DNA of 64,000 nucleotides from SAR324 cluster bacterium (lineage in GTDB: Bacteria; SAR324; NAC60-12), in assembly GCA_015231825.1 (NCBI GenBank), contig JADGAV010000002.1, positions 309,030 to 373,029 on the forward strand, in the 5' to 3' direction. Under the pieces are notes generated by a model, which saw only the letters and a program-made list of their open reading frames with translations, was not told where the DNA came from and did not search any database. Below are positions 52,592-62,404 of this stretch, piece after piece (the first letter of the stretch is position 1; each line of letters starts with the position of its first letter). A program made the translations under genes and the position numbers.

Positions 52592-53092
52592 CGTTTTTGG
52601 GCAGGCTTGACGCAGCTTTCTATTGTGGAATACCATTTCTTCTATTTCAAACCAGATACGATCGGCTCGCTCAGTTTTCTCCAGGTCTTTGAACCGATCA
52701 AACAGTCCGCGGTAATTTCTTTGAATTGCTCGTGAAAAAAATGGGAAGGTGGCGGACTGACAGCCAGCTAAACTTGCCAGAGCATCCAGATGACTACCTT
52801 GACCTTTAGATGACTCTTCCATGACCCAATTCATGTTATTGTCGAGATAGATTGCACCTGAAGGACGGTAGAATTCGTCTGAAGGGTGTCCTCGGTCACA
52901 CCCTGAAGTGTTGGATGTTCGACCCGAAGCAATTGAAGATGCCACAGAAGTAGCAACAAAAAATTGGCTGGAGAATATTGAAAATTTGTAATCAGGCGGT
53001 TCTGGACAACGATGACGGGCCAAAGAATATTTTGGCAGAATAACAGTGTTCCCCAGCAGGATAAAAACAAACAGAAAAGTTTTTAAACACAT
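52586..53092 (-). CDS. DUF3015-family secreted protein
   Basis: A 168-aa exported protein. The ATG at 53092 has GGAGG ten bases upstream and gives a signal peptide (about 1-26). Conserved blocks are QFFVATSVASSIASGRTSNTSGCDR (about 43-67), MEESSKGQGSHLDALASLAGC (about 92-112) and AIQRNYRGLFDRF. This matches DUF3015, periplasmic proteins of unknown role. Cysteines at about 29, 65, 112 and the C-terminal CPKTS could form disulfides. A 7-bp inverted repeat ATCGTTT-TCC-AAACGAT (53148-53164) lies upstream. Confidence 0.7.
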   Translation of the reverse strand: MCLKTFLFVFILLGNTVILPKYSLARHRCPEPPDYKFSIFSSQFFVATSVASSIASGRTSNTSGCDRGHPSDEFYRPSGAIYLDNNMNWVMEESSKGQGSHLDALASLAGCQSATFPFFSRAIQRNYRGLFDRFKDLEKTERADRIWFEIEEMVFHNRKLRQACPKTS

Positions 53093-53244
53093 CAAACCCA
53101 AGCCTCCAAATGAAATTGATTGAGAAGAGAGATTTTTTTCCAGTTTGATCGTTTTCCAAACGATAGATTTTGTAAAATCATGCCCTGTGAAGTATAGAAC
53201 GATGAACTACAAAATTCGTTCATTAGTTTTTCTTCTGTTGAAAA

Positions 53245-53979
53245 TTAGCCTGCAAACTCGTTTCTGATTTTCAGGAACAGGTGAGGATCATCCAGATTGA
53301 TCAAATCAGCCCCTGACCGTAGTGTCTGTTTAATAAGATCTTCGTTCCAATTCGCTTCGTAGATCATAGATTTGAGGTTCAGATCCCGGCAAATATTCTG
53401 ATAATCCCTGTTAAAATTTTGGTTGGAAGTTTCAACAATATTTGCATTGTAGTGGCTTTTGGCCTTGCGTACCTCTTCCTGGGTATCGGCATTGATCTTT
53501 AATATTAACTCCGGCGCAATTTCTGACAATTCCTTTGCTCTTGAAGAATCTTTTGTTGAGTCTTGAAATCCAAAAAAACAGTCTTTTTCCATCTTGGTTT
53601 TATAAACCAAATCGACGACCGTTTGTAAGTTTTTACCATGCAGGAGCTTATCTTTCATATCCAAAAAAACCTTACTCTTACCTCTTATCCAAAATAGGTA
53701 TTTTTCTAAACGAGGAACGGTCTGCTTTGCAAATTTTTGGTCAAACCAACTGCCTGCATCGAGTTGATCGATTTGATCAGATCTCAATTCGTTGATTAGC
53801 CCAGTGCCGTTGGTGGTGCGGTCCACGGAACGGTCATGGAGTATAAATGGAATTTCATCTTTGCTTAAACGGACATCGATTTCTACGAAATCCATTCCGA
53901 GAGCGATACAGGCTTCGGCGGAAGCCTGTGTATTTTCAGGAGCTACCTTGTTGGCTCCTCGGTGTACAATAACTTCCAT
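53245..53979 (-). CDS. Glycerophosphodiester phosphodiesterase
   Basis: A 244-aa GDPD-family enzyme that hydrolyses glycerophosphodiesters to glycerol-3-phosphate plus an alcohol. HRGANKVAPENTQAS (6-20) holds the first catalytic histidine, EIDVRLSKDEIPFILHD (about 35-51) the acidic metal ligands and second histidine, and the LINLDDPH tail closes the barrel. It follows the ABC transporter genes in the position of ugpQ in the ugpBAECQ operon, though 80 bases separate it. No signal peptide is visible, so it is cytoplasmic like UgpQ. Confidence 0.88.
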   Translation of the reverse strand: MEVIVHRGANKVAPENTQASAEACIALGMDFVEIDVRLSKDEIPFILHDRSVDRTTNGTGLINELRSDQIDQLDAGSWFDQKFAKQTVPRLEKYLFWIRGKSKVFLDMKDKLLHGKNLQTVVDLVYKTKMEKDCFFGFQDSTKDSSRAKELSEIAPELILKINADTQEEVRKAKSHYNANIVETSNQNFNRDYQNICRDLNLKSMIYEANWNEDLIKQTLRSGADLINLDDPHLFLKIRNEFAG

Positions 53980-54059
53980 AGCATTTATTTTGAAAACTCA
54001 GGTTGTTTTAGGAAAACTGGGATTCTTATCGACTGGCTGAAATGGGAAAGATTCTTCGG

Positions 54060-55133
54060 TTATTCTATGGCAACGAGCCGCAAATTACTCACCAATTTTT
54101 CTGTTTCAGTGTCAAAAAACAGGCAGGATTCCTTCTCGAACTGACAGAAAATATCTTCTCCTTGTCCCCATTGTGGCGCACTTTCCGGGACTAATGCCCT
54201 CAATTCACCGATAGTGGTTTCTAGAACGTAGAGCGTTTCTCTTCCCATCGGTTCGACAAGTCCTACCCGTGATTTTATCCCTTGTATATCTTTCGTGATC
54301 TTTATGTTTTCAGGTCTGATCCCCAGGGTCAGTTTGCCTTGATGAGCATGATTGAGAATGATCGATCCCTTGTTTAAGTTCAATTTTTCCTGCGATGCAA
54401 CCCCTTCAAGCAGATTGATGGGTGGAGCACCTATGAAACTGGCGACAAACAAGCTGGAAGGATTTTCATAGAGATCTTTGGGAGAACCAATCTGTTCTAT
54501 TTTTCCACGGCTCATGCAAATGATTCGATCGGCCATCGTGATGGCTTCCAGTTGATCATGAGTTACCAGGATGGTGGTGATTTTCAATCTTTGCTGAAGA
54601 GTTTTGATTTCACTGCGCATACTCATGCGTAAAGTTGCATCCAGATTTGACAATGGTTCATCCAACAACAAAAGCTGAGGTTCTTTGACTAGTGCGCGCG
54701 CCAGGGCAACACGCTGTTGCTGTCCTCCGGAAAGCTGGCTTGGTTTACGGTCCAGAAACTCCTCAATATGCACAAGCTTGGCGGACTCTTCAACGAGACG
54801 CATGGCTTCTTCTTTTTCCGTCTTTTTGAACTTCAATGGAAATCGGATATTGTCCCGAATATTCATATGGGGATAAAGTGCATAGGATTGAAAAACAATT
54901 CCAATATTGCGATCCCTGGGCTCGACATCATTAACGACCTGATCATCGAAGAGTACTTCGCCTTTACTTGGAGCATAGATTCCCGCCAGAATAAATAAGG
55001 TGGTTGATTTTCCACAACCTGAGGGACCCAATACTGCAACAAACTCACCATCGGCAACCGAAAGATTGGTCGGTTCCAAAGCCACTACATTGTCCCAGAC
55101 TTTACTGACATTGCGTAATTCAATTCTTGCCAT
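54060..55133 (-). CDS. Sugar/glycerol-phosphate-type ABC transporter ATPase (MalK/UgpC family)
   Basis: A 357-aa ABC ATPase with Walker A GPSGCGKST (about 37), Q-loop VFQSYALYPHM, signature LSGGQQQRVALARAL (about 134) and Walker B LLLLDEPLSNLDA, plus a C-terminal TOBE domain (from about 240). This is the carbohydrate-uptake type 1 ATPase class, shared by MalK and UgpC. It begins three bases after the second permease. Order with GDPD and permeases matches ugpBAECQ. Confidence 0.93.
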   Translation of the reverse strand: MARIELRNVSKVWDNVVALEPTNLSVADGEFVAVLGPSGCGKSTTLFILAGIYAPSKGEVLFDDQVVNDVEPRDRNIGIVFQSYALYPHMNIRDNIRFPLKFKKTEKEEAMRLVEESAKLVHIEEFLDRKPSQLSGGQQQRVALARALVKEPQLLLLDEPLSNLDATLRMSMRSEIKTLQQRLKITTILVTHDQLEAITMADRIICMSRGKIEQIGSPKDLYENPSSLFVASFIGAPPINLLEGVASQEKLNLNKGSIILNHAHQGKLTLGIRPENIKITKDIQGIKSRVGLVEPMGRETLYVLETTIGELRALVPESAPQWGQGEDIFCQFEKESCLFFDTETEKLVSNLRLVAIE

Positions 55134-55136
55134 TGT

Positions 55137-56219
55137 TTAACCTTTTACTCCCCCAATGTTGAGTTGGACAATATATTTTTGAAAGAAAAGATATAGTAGA
55201 AGGCTTGGAAGCACATAAAAAACTCCAACAGCAGCTACAATGCCGTAATCGACGCCCATAATGTCTTCTGAAACCCAAAACAAGTACAAACTCATCATCC
55301 AGTTTGATTTCTCAAAGAGAAGGGTTCGAACAAAAACATACTCTTCCCATCCTTTAATAAAAGCAAGAATCCCGATGGCCAGCATTCCTCCCTTGACCTG
55401 GGGAAGAACGACCTTGACAAAGGCTTGCCGACGAGAAGCCCCATCTACAATCGCTGACATTTCGATGTCCCAAGAAACCGAATCAAAGAAACCTTTCATC
55501 AAAAAAATTGAAAAAGGCAACTCCAACGTCACCACCACTAATACCACTCCAGTGATGGTGTCAATCAAACCGACCCAAAACATGATAAGAAATATAGGAA
55601 TGACCAGAGTCATTGCCGGGAAGGCATGCAGGACAAGCAGTGATTGTAAAAAAGTTGATCTTCCAGGAAAAGAAAAACGGGAAATATAGTATCCTGCCAA
55701 TGTCGAAACATAAAGAACAACGATAGATTGGACGCAGGCAAAAATCAGACTGTTCCAAAATGCACTCCAAACCCATGGAAATTGATCTCCACCGGCTCCA
55801 CTCATCCCTTTCAATTCTTCAACGATATTTGGATTCCAGAGGAAACGGTAGTTTTCGAGGTGCAAATAGGGTCCAATACTCCAAACAAGGGCGATTAATG
55901 CCACCACGATAATTGCAAAATATGCATCCAGCCGATGTCGGCGAGAAGGAATAAACATTTGGACTGCCCCGCCGATAAATACTGCCGGTAACAAAATCGC
56001 ACAGGCACGCCAAAGGACAAATGATTCGACTCCTCCAGTTCTTGCTGAAAATGAAATGGTAAACAACCAGAAATAAGGCAATAAAACCGGAATGGATGCT
56101 AAAATCAAAAAGCCGATCAAAATGCTTTGCTGCCTCCAGCGGGCCCTTTTTGATTTTCGTGCACGGAGATTCCAATATTCCTGATCGGTCTGAAGATTGG
56201 TTTGGGTTTTTCCAGTCAT
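55137..56219 (-). CDS. ABC transporter permease, MalG/UgpE type, with extra N-terminal helices
   Basis: A 360-aa inner-membrane protein. The canonical permease part is C-terminal, with the EAA-like loop DGASRRQAFVKVVLPQVKGGMLA (about 264-286) and FWNSLIFACVQSIVVLYVSTLAGYYISRF (about 162-190). Ordinary MalG proteins are near 280-300 aa; here two additional hydrophobic helices (about 62-77 and 88-108) lie between the first helix and the periplasmic domain. The ATG at 56219 starts one base after the first permease's stop. Confidence 0.88.
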   Translation of the reverse strand: MTGKTQTNLQTDQEYWNLRARKSKRARWRQQSILIGFLILASIPVLLPYFWLFTISFSARTGGVESFVLWRACAILLPAVFIGGAVQMFIPSRRHRLDAYFAIIVVALIALVWSIGPYLHLENYRFLWNPNIVEELKGMSGAGGDQFPWVWSAFWNSLIFACVQSIVVLYVSTLAGYYISRFSFPGRSTFLQSLLVLHAFPAMTLVIPIFLIMFWVGLIDTITGVVLVVVTLELPFSIFLMKGFFDSVSWDIEMSAIVDGASRRQAFVKVVLPQVKGGMLAIGILAFIKGWEEYVFVRTLLFEKSNWMMSLYLFWVSEDIMGVDYGIVAAVGVFYVLPSLLLYLFFQKYIVQLNIGGVKG

Positions 56220-56220
56220 C

Positions 56221-57132
56221 TTAATGCACTTCAATTCGAGGATCTTGCAGCATTCGTTTCATATCCATAAAACGCCACATGAGCAGGGAGGCCAGAATTC
56301 CCAGAGTTACAAGAATTAGCGCCAATGCTGCTCCATACGCATATTGACCATTTTCAAAAGCACGTTTGTAGACATAAAGTGCAAAAACAGTCGTGTCATA
56401 AAACGGACCGCCGTTGGTAATCAGCCAAATATATTCAAAACTAACCATCAATGAAAGCGTTTGGTAGACGGTGATGAAACTGAGAGGCCAGCGGATCGAA
56501 GGTAGGGTGATATACCATATAATCGACCAGAATCCAGCGCCATCAACCCGTGCGGCAAAAAACAAATGCTCCGGAATGGAGCGGATAGCCGAGGTGAAAA
56601 TGATCATTCCCATTGAAGCACCAATAAATCCGTTAACCAGGATGATTAACATTAAAGGTGCCTGATTCATCATGTCAAATTCCGGAATTCCGGCAAAGGA
56701 CAGGACTTGGTTGATCAATCCGCGCTCTGTGGGGTCAATCATCCAAATCCACATCAATGCATAAACAACAGAGGGGCTCATTCTGGGGAGCAACCAGACA
56801 GAGCGAAAAAATGCTCCTAATTTGTCAGGAACATTGGTAGTTGCCAGGGAGAGAATTAATCCAAATGTAACATTGAAAAATGCCAAAGTACCAAGAACAT
56901 ACAAAAAAGTGATTCCCAGCGTCTTTGTCAAACGACTATCCCGGGTAACCATCCGTTCAAAATTGGCGGTTGTTACTTTGTGAAACTGAAGATCCCTACC
57001 CAGGTCCGTAAATGAAATGCCAATGTCCACAATAACGGGAGCAATGAAGAATAAGAACAGCAGGAGGATGGCAGGTCCTAGAAATATGGCAAAATTTGTG
57101 ACCTGCCTATGCTTTTGACTTGGGGCGGACAT
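56221..57132 (-). CDS. ABC transporter permease, MalF/UgpA type
   Basis: A 303-aa permease with six helices. It has the conserved loop ARVDGAGFWSIIWYITLPSIRWPL (about 193-217) that touches the ATPase, and typical beginning FAIFLGPAILLLFLFFIAPVI (about 14-34). It pairs with the MalG-type protein encoded next to it to form the translocation channel. It follows the solute-binding-protein gene by 72 bases. Confidence 0.92.
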   Translation of the reverse strand: MSAPSQKHRQVTNFAIFLGPAILLLFLFFIAPVIVDIGISFTDLGRDLQFHKVTTANFERMVTRDSRLTKTLGITFLYVLGTLAFFNVTFGLILSLATTNVPDKLGAFFRSVWLLPRMSPSVVYALMWIWMIDPTERGLINQVLSFAGIPEFDMMNQAPLMLIILVNGFIGASMGMIIFTSAIRSIPEHLFFAARVDGAGFWSIIWYITLPSIRWPLSFITVYQTLSLMVSFEYIWLITNGGPFYDTTVFALYVYKRAFENGQYAYGAALALILVTLGILASLLMWRFMDMKRMLQDPRIEVH

Positions 57133-57204
57133 GGGCGTGTTCGTGAATGAGAATTGCTCAATCGTGGGAGCAGGAAAGAGATCTTCCTCTTTCCTGCAGG
57201 ACCA

Positions 57205-58569
57205 TTAATCTACAATCATAACCTTGTCGCCAAGTTCTCCTTCCAATTCTTCTAAAACGAAGGAAACCGCTTCATCCACCTTCAGGCGATCCGTTTCAAC
57301 CCCTTGAATTCCTTTATAAATAATTTGGTTGAATTGCCCAATGTCAGGGTGGTTTGGCATGATCGTCGTGTATTTCAACATGGGAGTCCCCATTCGAAGC
57401 GGCCAAGCCTTTTGATAATCAGGCATGGATTCCTGACCGTAGTTGATCGCTGTATGATTGGAGCCAATGGCATGTTTTGTGTTGAAATAGGGCTGGCTGG
57501 CGATGGCGATCAACAAGGCTGCAAGCTCTTTCTTGCTCGATTTGGGATTGACTGCATAAACAATAGGATGAGAAAGGTTTTTTGGAGTTCCTCCTTTTTC
57601 TGCAGGAGGTGAGTTCAACCAACCGACGTTTTTTGTATATGCAGCTTCGCTGTCTTCGGAAACTCCAAATTTAATTTGACGGCCGACATCCCAGACGCCA
57701 TGATGTTTGATAAATGCTTTTCCTTCAGGCAAAAGATGATTCACAGTATCCCATGAAAAAGATGTGTTGTTTCTGGGTGTGACGCCATTACTGGCATTCC
57801 AATCAATCCATGATAAAAATCCCATCAAAGCCTTTTTAGATGCTTTTAATTTTCCTGATGCCTGATCCATTGGTTCAAATCCAAAAGAAGCCATAGCCAT
57901 CAGAAAATCAGGTCCCACGTTGGGACGGTGAATGATTCCGTATTCTGCAACCCCGGCATCAACAACTTCTTTGGCCAATTTCGAGAGGTCCATCATTGTG
58001 AACTCCCCTGCATTTACTTTGTCAGGCAATGAGTTGACAAAATCTTCAGATTTTCCAATTTTCCGCAGCATGTCTTTTCGGTAAAAAAACATCCGAATTT
58101 CTGAATCCTGAGGAACCGCGTGCCGTTCTCCCTTATAGAGAGCTGATCCCCACAATGTGGGTATGATGTCTGAATAGTATTCGGGATAGGCGTTAATATG
58201 CTCTTCAAGATTCATTGCATAACCTGATTCTGCCAATGCACCAATCCATTCGTGAGCTGCAACGTAGAGGTCAGGTCCTTTTCCGGCAGCAAATGCTTTA
58301 AATAAATCCAATGCATCGGCGTCAAAACCTTTTGCATTGTTTTCGTGAATCTTCACGGTGATGGTTTTGTCAACACCAGCAGCTTTATATTGTTTATTCA
58401 GCAAATCAGCGGCTGCGACAATATTGCCAGGACGAAGTGGTCCGGAACGGTCTGCGCGCGACCAAAGATTTACCTCTACGGTATCTGCCATCACGGGGGA
58501 AACCGCAAAAAAACTTCCGGTAAGGAAAACAGTTGATACTAATATGCTCAGTTTTTTGAGAAACTTCAT
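57205..58569 (-). CDS. Extracellular solute-binding protein, family 1 (MalE/UgpB-like)
   Basis: A 454-aa exported binding protein. The ATG at 58569 has AGGAGG six bases upstream and yields a clean signal peptide (about 1-30, VFLTGSFFAVSPVMA). Conserved parts are LFKAFAAGKGPDLYVAAHEWIGALAESGYAMNLEEHI (about 90-125) and YKGERHAVPQDSEIRMFFYRKDML. It resembles carbohydrate-binding MalE-like proteins more than UgpB, so despite the ugp-like order the ligand may be a sugar or glycoside. It opens the five-gene operon. Confidence 0.9.
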   Translation of the reverse strand: MKFLKKLSILVSTVFLTGSFFAVSPVMADTVEVNLWSRADRSGPLRPGNIVAAADLLNKQYKAAGVDKTITVKIHENNAKGFDADALDLFKAFAAGKGPDLYVAAHEWIGALAESGYAMNLEEHINAYPEYYSDIIPTLWGSALYKGERHAVPQDSEIRMFFYRKDMLRKIGKSEDFVNSLPDKVNAGEFTMMDLSKLAKEVVDAGVAEYGIIHRPNVGPDFLMAMASFGFEPMDQASGKLKASKKALMGFLSWIDWNASNGVTPRNNTSFSWDTVNHLLPEGKAFIKHHGVWDVGRQIKFGVSEDSEAAYTKNVGWLNSPPAEKGGTPKNLSHPIVYAVNPKSSKKELAALLIAIASQPYFNTKHAIGSNHTAINYGQESMPDYQKAWPLRMGTPMLKYTTIMPNHPDIGQFNQIIYKGIQGVETDRLKVDEAVSFVLEELEGELGDKVMIVD

Positions 58570-58680
58570 ACTACTCCTCCACAAAAAAATTTTTAAAAAT
58601 TGATTTTGAAAGCACCTATGACAAATTCTTATTTCAGTTCATTCCGATGAAATACGGAGAAATCTAAAAAATAAAAGTTC

Positions 58681-58709
58681 CTTTTAGCTAACATGCTGAT
58701 TTTTGTCAA
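58681..58709 (-). promoter_or_regulatory. Sigma70-type promoter of the ABC uptake operon
   Basis: On the minus strand TTGACA (58704-58709) is separated by 17 bases from TAAAAG (58681-58686), a perfect -35 and a moderate -10. The predicted start would be about 105 bases before the binding-protein gene, leaving a leader. The spacing and the perfect -35 are the evidence. Confidence 0.5.
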
Positions 58710-58855
58710 CTCTATTTTCTGGCCTCAGAAGGAAGATTTTTGCCGTTTACAATTGATCTTCCTTTTGTTACCAATGATGCACTAGCTGACTAAAAATTTG
58801 TTCACAAAACCTCCTTTTTGAAAGTAAATTTCGCGAATTCTGTATCAAAAAAAGT

Positions 58856-60127
58856 ATGAAAAACCAGCACCTTGATGATTTATGGAAAATCATTAAAAAA
58901 TCAAAAAATGAGTTTGATCTTACAAACGATTCTCATTATCAGGCGACTCGTGAACTTGCCGACTTTTTTATAGAAAAACATGTTCCTGAAGCTGAGCTTT
59001 GGCAGATGCTGCCTCATGAAGTTCCTCTTCAGGCAGGGCTAGGGGCGATGCTTGCTATTTCTAAGCTGAAACTGGAGGCGCACAAAAGCCGGAAAATGCG
59101 AATTGGAATTATTATCAACCTGGTCCATGAACACCATCGCTTGCTTCCCTTCCGATTTGACAATCCGAATGGAGAAAATTCCTTGAGGAATAAAATACTT
59201 CAGTTGAAATGGATTTTCCAAAACTCAAATATTTCCTGGGATCTCATCTATGTCACAGGAGGCTGCCCCTGGAAATCAGAGAATGTTTTCCAGAATATTG
59301 TGGAAAGTGAAAAAATTCAGGACCGTGTCCACCTATTTGATATTCGAGAGCACGAGGTTGGGGCAGATTATATTAAAAACCAAAAAGGAGGAGAAGTTAT
59401 ATTTGGGGCGAAGATTGTTACCGGTCAGCACGGTTACCCTAATTTAGGTGTCTTCGATAAGGTCCTTTTTACCGATGCCGATATGACTTTTGATTTGGGG
59501 CAGATTGGAAATCTCGTTGACCTGCAGTCTCGGGGAAAGTCCGTCTTGATTGGGAGCAGAGTCCATGAAAAATCAATTCTGGTAAAAAACCCGGTACGCG
59601 CTGGGAACGGTATATTGATGTTTCGGCACATTCAAAGACGCCTGGAACCTCACCTTTTTGAGGGTTTGGGTTTGTTGGACACTCAATGCCCGTGGAAATT
59701 TTTTTCTTTCGATGCTTTTCAAAAGATTGTTCCTCTGCTGGATTCAATGGATTGGTCCATCGATACTGATTTTATCTCGGCAGCTATGCATTTAGGCTAT
59801 GAAATTGGTATTGTCCCGGTAACTGCAATTGACTCCGACCTCGAATCTCACGGACATGCAGTAGGGCATCACATAAGGATGTTCACCATTATACAGGGAA
59901 TTTTGCATCAGGCGAAAAAATTTGGGTTCCCATTCGATCCTGAGATTGAAAGTTTAGTAAGGAAATACATCCAGTCTCCCGAAGATCTGGAAATGCTTCT
60001 CGGGGAAGGGGTCCCTGTGAAATTGCTTAACAAAGCAAACCATGAATTTGGAAAGGGGGATACGATCTCCTCTTTTGAATTGGAACAGTGGTTTCTCTCA
60101 TTGAGAAAAAAGCGGCTGAAAAATTAG
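58856..60127 (+). CDS. GT-A glycosyltransferase-like protein
   Basis: A 423-aa protein. The N-terminal 70 residues are helical; the Rossmann-like domain then begins at MRIGIIINLVHEHHRLLPF (about 82-100). A DxD-type motif is in KVLFTDADMTFD (about 201-212), and GQHGYPNLG, DTQCPWKFFSFDAF (about 275) and STDTDF-like SIDTDFISAA (about 302) resemble GT-A enzymes. I recognise no specific family. It is divergent from the ABC operon, which could take up sugar for it. The ATG has no obvious ribosome site. Confidence 0.65.
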   Translation: MKNQHLDDLWKIIKKSKNEFDLTNDSHYQATRELADFFIEKHVPEAELWQMLPHEVPLQAGLGAMLAISKLKLEAHKSRKMRIGIIINLVHEHHRLLPFRFDNPNGENSLRNKILQLKWIFQNSNISWDLIYVTGGCPWKSENVFQNIVESEKIQDRVHLFDIREHEVGADYIKNQKGGEVIFGAKIVTGQHGYPNLGVFDKVLFTDADMTFDLGQIGNLVDLQSRGKSVLIGSRVHEKSILVKNPVRAGNGILMFRHIQRRLEPHLFEGLGLLDTQCPWKFFSFDAFQKIVPLLDSMDWSIDTDFISAAMHLGYEIGIVPVTAIDSDLESHGHAVGHHIRMFTIIQGILHQAKKFGFPFDPEIESLVRKYIQSPEDLEMLLGEGVPVKLLNKANHEFGKGDTISSFELEQWFLSLRKKRLKN

Positions 60128-60166
60128 TCGGAAAAACGGGATATAAGCAGGAAATAAGGAGTAGAC

Positions 60167-61336
60167 ATGAAAAACAATTCGGGTGGAATGGGTCTATTTG
60201 AACGTTATCTGAGTGTCTGGGTTTTTTTATGTATTGTTCTTGGAATAATTCTAGGAAAAATTGCGCCTGAGTTGGCGAAAACTTTGGATGGCATGTCCAT
60301 CACGATTGATGATGCACCGGTGGTTTCTATTCCAATTGCGGTCTGTTTGTTTTTGATGATGTATCCCATCATGGTCAAGATCGATTTCGCAGAGGTGATT
60401 CAAGCTGGTAAAAGTGGGAAGCCAGTGGGATTGACTTTGATTTTGAATTGGGTGATCAAACCTTTCACGATGGTTGCGATTGCCTCCTTTTTTCTCGGCT
60501 TTGTTTTTCTGGAACTGATTGGTGAAAACGCTATTGATTTGGTCAAATTGCCCTTTGGACTGGATCTTCCTGTTGGTGCAAAACATGGTGCTGGCACTGT
60601 GGTTATGCAGGATGGAATCAAAATGCTGGAAGTGCCTCTTTGGCGGAGCTATTTGGCAGGATGCATTCTGCTCGGCATCGCCCCATGTACCGCAATGGTT
60701 TTGGTATGGGGCTATTTAGCAAAAGGCAATGATGGCCTGACCCTCGTCATGGTAGCCATCAATTCATTGACCATGCTGCTGCTTTATGGAGTATTGGGTG
60801 GGTACCTTCTCGGCATAGGACGGCTCCCTGTGCCCTGGCAGGCTTTGCTCCTGTCCATTTCAATTTATGTCGCTTTACCCCTGGTGGCTGGGTTTTTTTC
60901 CAGAAAATGGATACTCGCTGTGAAAGGAAAAGAATGGTTTCAAGAAAAATTTCTATTTTTTTTAACACCACTCACCATTTTTGCACTCCTTGCAACTTTG
61001 ATTTTGTTGTTTTCCTTTAAGGGGGAGATGATCCTGGACAATCCTCTTATGATTCTTTGGATTGCCATTCCTTTGTTTTTTCAAACAATTTTGATTTTTG
61101 TTTTGGGCTATTCTGCCGCAAAAGCTTTAAAAATGACATACGAGGACGCCGCGCCGGTTGCCATGATTGGGGCATCAAATCATTTTGAGGTGGCGATAGC
61201 AACTGCAACGATTCTTTTCGGTCTTTCTTCGGGTGCAGCGCTGGCTACCGTCGTGGGCGTTTTGATTGAAGTGCCCTTGATGCTGTTGTTGGTAAGAATT
61301 TGTATCAGGACGCAACATTGGTTCAGGGCTTCGTAG
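60167..61336 (+). CDS. acr3: ACR3-family arsenite efflux transporter
   Basis: A 389-aa membrane protein of about ten helices. The ACR3 signature [17 protein letters not shown] (about 169-185, with the essential cysteine in APCTAM), [12 protein letters not shown] near 90-101 and [24 protein letters not shown] (about 344-367) are conserved. It exports arsenite (and antimonite) by proton antiport. It is longer than usual because of an insertion of roughly 35-40 residues between helices 3 and 4 ([20 protein letters not shown]). AAGGAG precedes the ATG. No arsR or arsC is adjacent. Confidence 0.92.
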   Translation: MKNNSGGMGLFERYLSVWVFLCIVLGIILGKIAPELAKTLDGMSITIDDAPVVSIPIAVCLFLMMYPIMVKIDFAEVIQAGKSGKPVGLTLILNWVIKPFTMVAIASFFLGFVFLELIGENAIDLVKLPFGLDLPVGAKHGAGTVVMQDGIKMLEVPLWRSYLAGCILLGIAPCTAMVLVWGYLAKGNDGLTLVMVAINSLTMLLLYGVLGGYLLGIGRLPVPWQALLLSISIYVALPLVAGFFSRKWILAVKGKEWFQEKFLFFLTPLTIFALLATLILLFSFKGEMILDNPLMILWIAIPLFFQTILIFVLGYSAAKALKMTYEDAAPVAMIGASNHFEVAIATATILFGLSSGAALATVVGVLIEVPLMLLLVRICIRTQHWFRAS

Positions 61337-61339
61337 ACT

Positions 61340-62404
61340 TTATAACTGAATTTGGAGCTTTAATATTTCATGATCAGAAATTGGGTTCCCTTCGCTGTCC
61401 ACTGCGGCTAAAATTTCTGGTCCGCTGGCCTTTGCAGATTTTGTAAAAAACCAGTCAAGTTTGACAAAAGGAGGGGCTGGAGTCCCATCAGGACGTGTCC
61501 TTTGAGTGGTACCCGGGGCATTGCATGCCTCCCACTCCAATCCATACTCTTTCGCCATTGGAAACATGGGTTCATAAGGAATCGGATTTTTCAAACGGTC
61601 AGGGTCTTTTTCCAAACTTGCCAATTTGACTTCACGAGGAATGGAAACAGCTGTGGTCCGGGGAAAGGTGTTGGTGTTGAAATCTCCGCCTATCACCCAA
61701 GGAGTGTCCGCTGCGTATTCAAGCAGTTGTTCACACATGACTTGGGTTTGTTCGGCTCGCTGCTCCGGAGTGTCATGACTCTCGTAATGGACGGAAACCA
61801 ACGTGACCGGGCCGTTCCTTGTTTTAATTTTGGCGACGACCGCAATACGGCCTCCAACTCGCCGTTCTCCGAGTTCTCCATCAAACCATCTTCCATCCAG
61901 TTCGAGGCGCATGACGGCAGGGTCATAAAGAGGAAATCGACTCAAGATTGCTCCTCCGTGGAGGCCTTCTGAATTGTGTTCGCCTTTGTGCCATGTTCGC
62001 TCCCGCTTGTCACCCAGATCCAACTCTAAAAATTCTACTGCAAAAATATAATTCATTTTCAGAGCTTCTGCCAATTCCCGGGTAGTGTGACGATTTCCTG
62101 AACGAACCATCCCTTTGTCCAGTTCGGCAAGTAAGACTATATCCGGCGAAAATGAAATCAACCTTTCTGCAATTTCTGGAACAAATTTACATCGCTCCAC
62201 ATTCCAAAACAGGACATTCAGTTCTGGAACATCACAGGAAGACAAGGTTGAATAATTTTTCATTTCAACCTGACTCAATACAGATTGTGACTCCAATGCC
62301 TCATGAAATGATTCGGATGTCGCAGGGTTGTTTAAAATTTTTTCTCGCCAGGATTTAGGAGGCGGAATAATCTCGGATACGACATTTCTCCCTAATTCGA
62401 TCAT
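61340..62404 (-). CDS. Endonuclease/exonuclease/phosphatase-family protein
   Basis: A 354-aa protein with the EEP fold: NVLFWNVERCKFVPE (about 63-77), LLAELDKGM (about 96; metal glutamate), VTLVSVHYESHD (about 201-212), IGGDFNTNTF (about 238-247) and SDHEILKLQIQL at the C-terminus with the catalytic His. The family covers DNases, sphingomyelinases and phosphodiesterases. No signal peptide is seen and the substrate is unknown. GGAG precedes the ATG. It converges with the arsenite exporter gene, three bases apart. Confidence 0.85.
   Translation of the reverse strand: MIELGRNVVSEIIPPPKSWREKILNNPATSESFHEALESQSVLSQVEMKNYSTLSSCDVPELNVLFWNVERCKFVPEIAERLISFSPDIVLLAELDKGMVRSGNRHTTRELAEALKMNYIFAVEFLELDLGDKRERTWHKGEHNSEGLHGGAILSRFPLYDPAVMRLELDGRWFDGELGERRVGGRIAVVAKIKTRNGPVTLVSVHYESHDTPEQRAEQTQVMCEQLLEYAADTPWVIGGDFNTNTFPRTTAVSIPREVKLASLEKDPDRLKNPIPYEPMFPMAKEYGLEWEACNAPGTTQRTRPDGTPAPPFVKLDWFFTKSAKASGPEILAAVDSEGNPISDHEILKLQIQL

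Noticed and set aside
53185-53215. TATACT box upstream of the DUF3015 gene
   Set aside because: No acceptable -35 box stands 16-18 bases away, so I did not call a promoter.
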